In this document: in pieces, positions 13,771 to 21,218 of the stretch
Numbering within the stretch: position 1 is the stretch's first letter
Layout: each line of letters opens with the position of its first letter
Assembly: GCA_964556665.1 (NCBI GenBank)
Contig: CAZKXU010000041.1
Span: 1 to 27,714 of the forward strand
Source: CAZKXU01 sp964556665
GTDB lineage: Bacteria; Bdellovibrionota_C; UBA2361; CAZKXU01
DNA length: 27,714 nt
Direction: 5' to 3'
Notes under the pieces: generated by a model
What the model saw: only the letters and a program-made list of their open reading frames with translations
What the model was told of the DNA's origin: nothing
The model's database searches: none
Made by a program: the position numbers and the translations under genes

Positions 13771-14283
13771 ATGACAGTAGATGATGAAGTAAAACCGGTT
13801 AAGTATGAGAATCTAGTGCAGCAAGGGCTTAAGGCAGTCGAATCAGAGGTGGTCAGCTCAAATTTTGAGATTTCAGAACTTGATACAATAGAGAGTGATT
13901 CCAGCTTACGTACAATCTTACTCACTCTTCTATGTATAGCAGGCATTAGCTCAGCTGTACTACTTCGCAATTCATATTCTAATTCTGCCAAGAGCAACAC
14001 GACTCCAGATGCTAATATCGTAGTCTTTGCTGATATTGAAGCCTCTCCACAGGCAACACGTGCTAAACAGGCTGCCAAAGCTTTAGCTAGCTTTATCTTC
14101 GAGGTAGATGAACAAGTCAGATCTATCCCGTTTAATGAAAAGCAGCTTACTCTTTCAAAAGCTACTTTGGTAAAAAGATTGGAACAGAGCGAGGAAGATC
14201 AAGCTTTGATCAATGAATTTGGTAAAATCGAAAAATTTGCTAATAGTGGAATTCAATTCACTAATATCAGCGAGAACAAATGA
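13771..14283 (+). CDS. Hypothetical single-pass membrane protein in the pilus locus
   Basis: A 170-residue protein. About 50 acidic N-terminal residues are followed by a membrane helix near 47-67 (TILLTLLCIAGISSAVLLRN), then a C-terminal domain of about 100 residues, helical and charged (LASFIFEVDEQVRSIPFNEKQ in part), probably periplasmic. The bitopic layout with a cytoplasmic tail is reminiscent of pilus alignment-complex or assembly proteins (PilN/PilO-like), but I see no diagnostic motif. It overlaps the following prepilin gene by four bases (ATGA), which indicates translational coupling and shared function. Confidence 0.65.
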   Translation: MTVDDEVKPVKYENLVQQGLKAVESEVVSSNFEISELDTIESDSSLRTILLTLLCIAGISSAVLLRNSYSNSAKSNTTPDANIVVFADIEASPQATRAKQAAKALASFIFEVDEQVRSIPFNEKQLTLSKATLVKRLEQSEEDQALINEFGKIEKFANSGIQFTNISENK

Positions 14284-14756
14284 GAGAAAGACAGTGTGAA
14301 TATGGATATTCAATTCTTGAACTCGTAGTCACATTGTTGATAGTATCTCTTCTTACCTTCACTGCCATTCCTGTACTTTCTGAGCTGTACGAATCATCAT
14401 TACGTACTGCTGGTAAGGAAGCGCTGGAGCAGACACTTCTACATGCTAAGGCAGAAACTTTAAGAATCGGAGCTCGCGGCATATTAACCGTCAGTACAGA
14501 TGGTTCAGTATTGGCTTTTGGCGCCGATTATTTGCCGGTAAACGATCCTTCTGCCGACGACTCTGTAATATTTTTTACTGATATGCCGTCTAATGTTACA
14601 GTACATGTATCTGCTCCCATTATCTTTAGTTCACAAGGATATCTAAGCACAGACGGAGGAGATTATACTCAGCTAACATATACATTATCATTCAAAGGCA
14701 AGCCGTTCTGTGAAGGCATTATTTATGCCCTCGGGACTGCCGAGCACCGCTGCTAA
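14280..14756 (+). CDS. Type IV minor pilin / pseudopilin (GspH/FimT-like)
   Basis: A 158-residue protein with a classical type III signal sequence: MRERQCEYG, then YSILELVVTLLIVSLLTF. Glycine is at -1 and glutamate at mature position 5, followed by a hydrophobic helix, so it is a substrate of prepilin peptidase. The helix continues into AIPVLSELYESSLRTAGKEALEQTL, and a predicted beta-rich globular domain of about 100 residues follows. Two cysteines near the C-terminus (PFCEG and EHRC) could form a disulfide. The overall form matches GspH/FimT minor pilins. It is coupled by an ATGA overlap to the preceding gene and ends the locus. Confidence 0.87.
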   Translation: MRERQCEYGYSILELVVTLLIVSLLTFTAIPVLSELYESSLRTAGKEALEQTLLHAKAETLRIGARGILTVSTDGSVLAFGADYLPVNDPSADDSVIFFTDMPSNVTVHVSAPIIFSSQGYLSTDGGDYTQLTYTLSFKGKPFCEGIIYALGTAEHRC

Positions 14757-14763
14757 GCCGTCG

Positions 14764-14809
14764 AAAAAAATAGCTGCCATAAATTGAAAATTTATTAACT
14801 TGGCAGCTA
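14764..14809 (-). terminator. Hairpin after the pilus locus, terminator-like on the minus strand
   Basis: TAGCTGCCA (14771-14779) and TGGCAGCTA (14801-14809) are perfect 9-bp inverted repeats, with TAAAT/ATTTA inside. On the minus strand the stem is followed by seven T (complement of 14764-14770). On the plus strand it directly follows the pilin gene but lacks a T-tract. It may protect or end the plus-strand transcript; no minus-strand gene nearby needs it. Confidence 0.5.
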
Positions 14810-14890
14810 ACCCGCATTTCTTATAATTATGAGAAGCACAGGCTAATCCCGTAGCTTCTTCCCTCGTTTTATAATATATTCCCTCTCATT

Positions 14891-16579
14891 ATGAGTAATG
14901 ACGGGCCAAAAACTATCTTCTCCATGGTGCGGATTAATAAAACCTATCCGCCCAGCAAGACAATCCTTAAGGATGTTTCTCTATCGTTCTATTATGGAGC
15001 CAAAATTGGGATTTTAGGTTTAAATGGCGCCGGCAAAAGTACAGTCATGAAAATTATTGCCGGAATTGAAAAGGACTTCAGTGGTGAGGTTCATTCTGAT
15101 ACCGGCTTTACCGTAGGTTATTTAGAGCAGGAGCCTACACTTGCTAAAGGCAAGACGGTGCGAGAGATTGTGGAAGAAGGAGCTGCCGAAACAGTCAAGT
15201 TACTTAAGGAATTTGAGGAGGTAAGTAATAAACTCGGCACGGAGCTAAGCGATTCTGAGATGAATTCCTTGCTTGATAGGCAGGGACAGATACAGGAGAA
15301 ACTTGATGCACTTAACGCCTGGGAGCTTGATAGCAAGCTTGAACATGCCATGGATGCACTTCGCTGTCCGCCAAGCGATCAGCTAGTTGATCAGCTATCT
15401 GGCGGTGAGCGTCGTAGAATTGCATTATGTCGACTTCTCTTACAAGAACCGGACGTACTCCTTCTTGATGAGCCAACCAACCATCTTGATGCTGAGTCCA
15501 TCCTCTTTCTTGAAAAGCACTTAAAAGAGTATAACGGCACGGTAATCGCCGTTACACATGACCGTTATTTCTTAGATAATGTAGCCGGATGGATATTAGA
15601 GCTCGATCGTGGCCAAGGCATCCCCTGGAAAGGTAACTATACCTCTTGGTTAGAGCAGAAACAGAGGCGACTTGCTCACGAGGAGAAGGTACAGGACAAA
15701 AGAGCCAAAACCTTGGAACGGGAACTTGAATGGGTGCGACAGTCTCCTGCTGCTAGACGCGGCAAGAGCAAGGCGCGCTTAGCCTCTTATGAAGAGCTAT
15801 TAAACCAGGATGTTGCAAAACGGGATGAGGAGCTTGAGCTATACATTCCTCCCGGCCCTAGATTAGGAGAGGTGGTAATCCAGGCGCAGGAGATCGCCAA
15901 AGGCTATAACGATAATCTGTTATACGAGAATCTTAGCTTCTCACTTCCTCAAGCAGGCATCGTAGGCATGATTGGTCCTAATGGCGCAGGCAAATCGACC
16001 CTTTTTAAGATGATCATGGGCATAGAGAAGCCAGATCGTGGAAGCTTTACTGTAGGAAGCACAGTCAAGATCGGGTATGTAGATCAGAGCAGAATTCCAC
16101 TGGATGACAAACGTTCAGTTTACGAATACATCTCAGAAGGACGCGATACTGTTCTATTAGGCAACAAGGAGCTTAATGCACGTGCATATCTTTCCCGTTT
16201 CGGGTTTTCCGGGCAGGATCAGCAAAAACCACTTACTGTCCTTTCAGGTGGTGAGCGGAACAGAGTACATCTTGCGCTTGCTCTTAAGAGCGGTGGGAAT
16301 GTGCTGCTGCTAGATGAACCTACAAACGACTTAGATGTTAATACTTTGCGTGCACTTGAGGAGGCTCTCCTAAACTTTGCCGGCTGCGCTGTTGTAATTA
16401 GCCATGACCGCTGGTTTCTAGATCGTATTGCAACACATATTCTGGCGTTCGAAGGCAACAGCAGCGCCTACTGGTTTGATGGCAACTTTACCGAATATGA
16501 AGCTGACAAGATTAAACGGCTAGGAGCTGAAGCCTCCAAGCTTGGCCGCATTAAATATAGAAAATTTAAGCGAGATTAA
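14891..16579 (+). CDS. ettA: Energy-dependent translational throttle protein EttA (ABC-F ATPase)
   Basis: A 562-residue protein, normal for EttA. Two ABC ATPase domains are visible: first Walker A at about 43-50 (GLNGAGKST) with signature LSGGERRR and Walker B LLLDEPTNHLDAES; second Walker A GPNGAGKST, signature LSGGERNR, Walker B LLLDEPTNDLD. Between them is the P-site tRNA interaction motif region, helical and basic (ELEWVRQSPAARRGKSKARL), which is the EttA-specific form. EttA binds the ribosomal E site and gates the first peptide-bond cycle according to ADP/ATP ratio. A TATAAT at 14870-14875 would place transcription start only a few bases before the ATG, and no Shine-Dalgarno is visible, so a leaderless or near-leaderless message is possible. 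It is a housekeeping gene, unrelated to its neighbours. Confidence 0.95.
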   Translation: MSNDGPKTIFSMVRINKTYPPSKTILKDVSLSFYYGAKIGILGLNGAGKSTVMKIIAGIEKDFSGEVHSDTGFTVGYLEQEPTLAKGKTVREIVEEGAAETVKLLKEFEEVSNKLGTELSDSEMNSLLDRQGQIQEKLDALNAWELDSKLEHAMDALRCPPSDQLVDQLSGGERRRIALCRLLLQEPDVLLLDEPTNHLDAESILFLEKHLKEYNGTVIAVTHDRYFLDNVAGWILELDRGQGIPWKGNYTSWLEQKQRRLAHEEKVQDKRAKTLERELEWVRQSPAARRGKSKARLASYEELLNQDVAKRDEELELYIPPGPRLGEVVIQAQEIAKGYNDNLLYENLSFSLPQAGIVGMIGPNGAGKSTLFKMIMGIEKPDRGSFTVGSTVKIGYVDQSRIPLDDKRSVYEYISEGRDTVLLGNKELNARAYLSRFGFSGQDQQKPLTVLSGGERNRVHLALALKSGGNVLLLDEPTNDLDVNTLRALEEALLNFAGCAVVISHDRWFLDRIATHILAFEGNSSAYWFDGNFTEYEADKIKRLGAEASKLGRIKYRKFKRD

Positions 16580-16582
16580 TCA

Positions 16583-17071
16583 TCAGTTTTCCACTGTCAC
16601 TTCCTGTGCGGAGGCAACTAATGCTGCGCGAATTGATAGCATAAAGATATCAAGCTGCGCCTTGAGGTCGATGGCATCATTCAGTACACCGGTAAGATCC
16701 CGGTCGTTGATACCCTGGCAACGATTTGGGTGACCTGCCGTGATATTGATTAAAAAATGCTCGATTTTTAAGCGCAATCCTATACCTAACTCATTGGCTT
16801 CGATCTGATCTGCGCCTTCTATAAAGCGATCTAGATCCCTGATAGCTTTATGACAGCTTAAAATCAAAAGTTGTCCTAACTTTGAATCCTGTTGCGCAAA
16901 ACCCATAGTAAGATTTTTCGGATCATCGCTATAGATGAAATCATTTAGCTTAGTGCGGAGTTGAGTGCCGATTGACAGGAGAGGATGATGCATCAATCTA
17001 AGTACTACATTTGATGCCGCTTGCTCTTGCGCTGCCCCTGCTGCATGTGATGAACCGTGTGCTGAACGCAT
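16583..17071 (-). CDS. Hypothetical soluble helical protein
   Basis: A 162-residue protein of unknown function, convergent with ettA (3 bases between the stops) and divergent from the carboxylase gene. The start at 17071 is supported by GAGG eight bases upstream on the minus strand. After a low-complexity Ala/Gly/His/Ser N-terminus it appears all-helical and moderately acidic (LGQLLILSCHKAIRDLDRFI, LTGVLNDAIDLKAQLDIFML), without signal peptide or membrane helix. The pattern recalls small flagellar-FliS-like or four-helix-bundle proteins, but I cannot assign a family. Confidence 0.7.
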   Translation of the reverse strand: MRSAHGSSHAAGAAQEQAASNVVLRLMHHPLLSIGTQLRTKLNDFIYSDDPKNLTMGFAQQDSKLGQLLILSCHKAIRDLDRFIEGADQIEANELGIGLRLKIEHFLINITAGHPNRCQGINDRDLTGVLNDAIDLKAQLDIFMLSIRAALVASAQEVTVEN

Positions 17072-17274
17072 ATAAATACCTCAAAAAAAGGTGAAACCAT
17101 TAATTGCAACGAGGTATTTATCAGATCGAATGTGAGCAAAACCTTTGAACAACTACGGTTTAAGATGCAGCCTAAAAATGAATGATTCACTCATGCAATT
17201 TGTGTAATATTTCTAAATACTTAGACAATTGAAGCAAATGCATTTCTATGTTAGTTTGATTTTTTCACTAGCAT

Positions 17275-18879
17275 ATGAAACTCGGATCGAGCTTAAACTT
17301 ACAGGACAAAGATACTAAAGAGAACCTCCTACAGTCGAAACGGCGTGTAAATGAATTGGAGCAGCTCTTAGGTTCATCAATCTATCCGACAAACGAAGAG
17401 AGCATACAACGGCATAAGAAACGTGGCAAACTTTTAGCGCGAGAGCGAGTTGAAAACCTCCTTGACCGCAATGCGCCATTCCTAGAGATTGCACCCTTGG
17501 CAGGCTATAAACTGTATGAAGGTGTTCGTCCCGGTGCAGGCATTATTACCGGAATTGGCCGCGTCTCTGGGCGGGAGTGCATGATTGTTGCAAACGATGC
17601 GACAGTAAAAGGTGGCACCTATTTCCCATTAACCGTAAAGAAACATCTGCGTGCTCAGGAGATCGCCTTGGAAAACAACCTACCCTGCATATATTTGGTA
17701 GACTCCGGAGGGGCATATTTGCCTTTGCAGGATCAGGTTTTCCCTGATCGCGAACATTTTGGGCGCATTTTCTATAATCAGGCGCGCATGAGCGGCAAGG
17801 GTATTCCTCAGATCTCAGCAGTCATGGGCTCTTGTACTGCTGGTGGAGCTTATGTTCCGGCCATGAGTGATGAATCTGTAATTGTGCGCGAGCAAGGAAC
17901 AATTTTCTTGGGCGGACCTCCGCTAGTAAAGGCGGCTACTGGCGTAGAGATATCTGCGGAAGATCTAGGCGGTGCCGATGTACATTGCAAGATTAGTGGT
18001 GTTACAGATCATTACGCCGATGATGATTATCAGGCCTTAGACAAAGTAAGAAGAATTGTTGCAAATCTTGGGGTGCGCCATGGTCAAGCGCTTGATTTAA
18101 CAACAGCACGTCAGCCGTTGTATGATCCTGCAGAGTTGTATTCATTAATACCAAGTGATCACAAGAAGTATTTTCCTATTAGAGAGATTCTGGCGCGCAT
18201 GCTGGACGGCAGCGAGCTTGATGAATTTAAGGCAAACTATGGTACGAGCCTAATTTGTGGATTTGCTAGGATTGAAGGCTACCTAGTCGGTATTTTAGCA
18301 AATGACGGCATTCTATTCTCAGAAAGCGCTCTGAAGGCTACTCACTTTATACAGCTCTGCAACCAGCGTCAGATACCGCTGGTTTTTTTCCAAAACATCG
18401 TAGGCTTTATGGTGGGAAAAGAGTATGAGCATGGCGGCATAGCAAAAGACGGAGCTAAAATGGTAACAGCAGTTGCCTGCTCAGAAGTTCCAAAATTTAC
18501 AGTTGTGATAGGCGGATCCTTTGGTGCCGGCAATTACGGAATGGCTGGGCGCGCGTACCAACCACGTATGCTTTTTATGTGGCCAAATGCAAGGATCTCG
18601 GTAATGGGGCCAGAGCAAGCAGCAGGTGTCTTAAGTCAGGTCAAGATTGACGCTGCCGCTGCTAAAAAAACGCCGCTCGATCTTGAAGAGCTCGATAGAT
18701 ATCGCAGCGATATTGAAAATCAGTATGCAGCGCAGGCGAATGCCTATTATGCTACCGCACGGTTATGGGATGACGGCATAATAGATCCTGTTCAAACAAG
18801 AAGGGTGTTGGGTCTTTCGATAGCCGCCAGCGCCAATGCAAAATGGAATAAGACTGAGTTTGGGGTGTTTAGAACTTAA
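17275..18879 (+). CDS. mccB: Acyl-CoA carboxylase beta subunit, methylcrotonyl-CoA carboxylase type
   Basis: Carboxyltransferase subunit that moves CO2 from biotin to an acyl-CoA, probably 3-methylcrotonyl-CoA of leucine degradation. At 534 residues it matches MccB. Diagnostic stretches are GGTYFPLTVKKHLRAQEIA, YLVDSGGAYLPLQ, DREHFGRIFYNQARMS, GSCTAGGAYVPAMSDE, IFLGGPPLVKAATG and, in the C-half, FFQNIVGFMVGKEYE and GGSFGAGNYGMAGRAY; the ALENNLPCIYLVDSGGAYLP form separates it from propionyl-CoA carboxylase. It is followed by the biotin carboxylase subunit, with a palindromic repeat in the 99-base gap. No leucine-catabolic genes (isovaleryl-CoA dehydrogenase, hydratase, lyase) are in the window, so the exact substrate is inferred from similarity. 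Confidence 0.9.
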   Translation: MKLGSSLNLQDKDTKENLLQSKRRVNELEQLLGSSIYPTNEESIQRHKKRGKLLARERVENLLDRNAPFLEIAPLAGYKLYEGVRPGAGIITGIGRVSGRECMIVANDATVKGGTYFPLTVKKHLRAQEIALENNLPCIYLVDSGGAYLPLQDQVFPDREHFGRIFYNQARMSGKGIPQISAVMGSCTAGGAYVPAMSDESVIVREQGTIFLGGPPLVKAATGVEISAEDLGGADVHCKISGVTDHYADDDYQALDKVRRIVANLGVRHGQALDLTTARQPLYDPAELYSLIPSDHKKYFPIREILARMLDGSELDEFKANYGTSLICGFARIEGYLVGILANDGILFSESALKATHFIQLCNQRQIPLVFFQNIVGFMVGKEYEHGGIAKDGAKMVTAVACSEVPKFTVVIGGSFGAGNYGMAGRAYQPRMLFMWPNARISVMGPEQAAGVLSQVKIDAAAAKKTPLDLEELDRYRSDIENQYAAQANAYYATARLWDDGIIDPVQTRRVLGLSIAASANAKWNKTEFGVFRT

Positions 18880-18881
18880 GG

Positions 18882-18959
18882 TACTGGGACAGCGGACTTC
18901 CAGCCCGCTACGTAATGGTATTTAATTCGTTTGCGGGCAAGATGCACGTGGTCCCAGGA
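18882..18959. repeat. REP/BIME-like palindromic repeat, copy 2, between mccB and mccA
   Basis: Terminal repeats TACTGGGAC (18882-18890) and GTCCCAGGA (18951-18959) are inverted with one or two mismatches; inside lie AGCGGACTTCCAGCCCGCT and GCGGGCAAGATGCACGTGG, each a partial hairpin. Size and design match the element at 4757-4833. On the transcript it would form a strong structure between the two carboxylase genes. Confidence 0.68.
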
Positions 18960-18978
18960 TCTAAGTATTATAGTTTAT

Positions 18979-20973
18979 ATGAAAATACTAATTGCTAATC
19001 GAGGCGAAATTGCCGTACGAATAATCAGAACCTGTCACAATTTAGGACATGAAACCGTAGCTATTCACTCCGATTCAGATAGTAACTCCTTACATGCAAC
19101 AATGGCTGGCGAACGGTTCTCCTTACCCGGAAATGAACCAAAGGACACATATCTAAATATTCCACGTATTATAAAAATTGCTAAAAAAGCAAAGGTCGAT
19201 GCAGTGCATCCCGGTTACGGCTTTTTATCGGAGAGCGCTGAATTCGTAAAAGCTTTGAACAAAGAGAAGATAAAATTCATCGGCCCTTCTGCTCATAGCA
19301 TGCAGGCTCTCGGAGATAAGATAGCCGCAAAGAAGATCGCTAAGCGTGTCCAGGTTCCACTACTGCCCTCTCTTGAGATTAAGGTAAAGAATGGCATGAT
19401 CTCGCAAAAATCAATCGACAACGCTTTACAATTTTGTAAGAGCATCGGCTATCCTACTTTGATAAAGGCCTCAGCCGGTGGCGGTGGACGCGGTATGCGT
19501 AAGGTATATAAGCCAGCTGAACTTGTAGATTCTCTGGTACGCGCCTCTAATGAAGCATTAAGCTTTTTTAAGAATGGAACTATCTTTATTGAAAAGTTTC
19601 TGCCGACCGCAAGGCACATTGAGGTTCAGATTTTTGGGGATCTTCACGGCGAGGTTACATCACTATTTGATCGCGACTGTACAGCACAGCGTCGGCATCA
19701 AAAAATCATTGAAGAGGCCCCTGCCCCTAACATCAGTGCTAAAACCCGCTACAAGATGCATGCCGCAGCCTTGCGTTTAGCCAAGGCCTCCAAATACAAC
19801 AATGCTGGCACCGTGGAATTCCTGCTTGACACAAAGGAGAATTTTTATCTACTTGAAGTTAACTCTAGATTGCAGGTCGAGCACCCAGTTACAGAGTCGA
19901 TTACAGATCTGGACTTAGTTGCAATACAGATAAGAATTGCACAAGGTGAAAAACTCTCTACGATTCTTAAAGATAGAGATCTTAGTCAACCACGTGGTTG
20001 CGCTATAGAGCTGCGTGTTTTGGCTGAGTCACCTGAGGATGGGTTTATTGCCTCGACCGGTAGGATTTTACACATGGCGGCGCCTGCAAAAGAGTGGTTG
20101 CGATTTGATTCCGGATTTATTGCTAATGATCAGATCTCGCACTACTACGATTCGCTACTAGGCAAACTTATAGTACATGGCGCAGATCGCAGCCAGGCTA
20201 TTGCACGTGCTCATGAAGCATTAGAAGCAACAATCATCACAGGAGTCCGTACAAATCTAGGATTTCTAGATAGAGTCCTATCACAACGAGCCTTTATTGA
20301 AGTAGAGCATCATATTAACTGGGTTGAAAGCCTACTACCGACTCAAAAGGACAAAGATCGGAGTAGATTCTATACAGCAGCTGTTTTTGTTATTGCGAAA
20401 TTACTGCATTCAAACAAGCAGCATGGAAGCTGGAATGACGGTAGCGGCTGGAGAATTTTTGGACGTGCAAAACAATTTTGTACGATTGTTGTTGACAGTA
20501 CAGCTCTTGAGTTTTCAGCTGAGCGCCTCGAGCATGAGAGCGTCAGCGTTAGCCGAAGCGCTGATGAAAGCATTATATTTAAACATATCTCTCTTACCGG
20601 AAACACACTACGTTTCTATATTGATCAAAAATTAGCTACTGCACAAGTTTTCCTTTCCGAAGAAGGTTGTTGGATAAAAACTCAGTATGGTATATCAAAA
20701 GTCATAGAGCAGACACCTTCGCTTAGGAGACATTCCGAGTCAACTACCCATCATGCCGCGTTATCATCTCCTCTGCCTGGAAGAGTAATCGCCGTAAAAA
20801 GCAGTGAGGGTGCAAAAGTCCTTGCAGGTGACACTTTATTGATATTGGAATCAATGAAAATGGAGCACCTAGTTAAAGCACCACGCGAAGGAAGTATACA
20901 GCGCATCTGGGTCAAAGCCGGTGATGTAGTGGAAGCTAATAAATTACTGGTTGATCTTGATTTCGGATCATAA
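18979..20973 (+). CDS. mccA: Acyl-CoA carboxylase alpha subunit (biotin carboxylase plus BCCP), MccA type
   Basis: ATP-dependent carboxylation of biotin, partner of the preceding beta subunit. Start taken at the ATG at 18979 (MKILIANRGEIAVRIIRTC), the family-typical N-terminus; the longer frame begins inside the palindromic repeat. The 664-residue protein has the biotin carboxylase N-domain, ATP-grasp glycine loop (KASAGGGGRGMRKV), the substrate motif EVNSRLQVEHPVTE, a C-domain, a less conserved middle, and a C-terminal biotin carrier domain with ESMKMEH where K627 carries biotin. Domain order and length match MccA/PccA-class subunits. Together with mccB it makes a complete two-subunit carboxylase. 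Confidence 0.92.
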   Translation: MKILIANRGEIAVRIIRTCHNLGHETVAIHSDSDSNSLHATMAGERFSLPGNEPKDTYLNIPRIIKIAKKAKVDAVHPGYGFLSESAEFVKALNKEKIKFIGPSAHSMQALGDKIAAKKIAKRVQVPLLPSLEIKVKNGMISQKSIDNALQFCKSIGYPTLIKASAGGGGRGMRKVYKPAELVDSLVRASNEALSFFKNGTIFIEKFLPTARHIEVQIFGDLHGEVTSLFDRDCTAQRRHQKIIEEAPAPNISAKTRYKMHAAALRLAKASKYNNAGTVEFLLDTKENFYLLEVNSRLQVEHPVTESITDLDLVAIQIRIAQGEKLSTILKDRDLSQPRGCAIELRVLAESPEDGFIASTGRILHMAAPAKEWLRFDSGFIANDQISHYYDSLLGKLIVHGADRSQAIARAHEALEATIITGVRTNLGFLDRVLSQRAFIEVEHHINWVESLLPTQKDKDRSRFYTAAVFVIAKLLHSNKQHGSWNDGSGWRIFGRAKQFCTIVVDSTALEFSAERLEHESVSVSRSADESIIFKHISLTGNTLRFYIDQKLATAQVFLSEEGCWIKTQYGISKVIEQTPSLRRHSESTTHHAALSSPLPGRVIAVKSSEGAKVLAGDTLLILESMKMEHLVKAPREGSIQRIWVKAGDVVEANKLLVDLDFGS

Positions 20974-21218
20974 TTCGCCAGCTAAAAAAGATCGATTAAT
21001 ACCGTAGCGACAGCTAGACTTCGGCGAGCTCAGTCGAGTCGCGGCTGCACCAGTGACCGCGCTACGCGCGGCTACGAAGCAGAGTAGAAATCCATCCAGG
21101 AATGCTACCCGTACCCATTCAAGCCTAGCTCATATTATGCCGATCTAGTCCGGGGGCACTAAGTGTTCTCTGTAAAATGCTATCTATTTGGATTTATTAG
21201 ATAAATGCGCTTGGTAAA
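20974..21218 (+). other. Intergenic region with GC-rich hairpins
   Basis: 245 bases without a convincing gene. CCGCGC-TAC-GCGCGG is a strong short hairpin, and CTTCGGCGAGCTCAGTCGAG upstream of it is a near palindrome around GAGCTC. The patch is more GC-rich than the surrounding DNA and may be a decayed repeat or the end of the carboxylase transcript. No T-tract terminator seen. The part next to 21219 should hold the kinase promoter, but I cannot pick clear hexamers. Confidence 0.35.
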
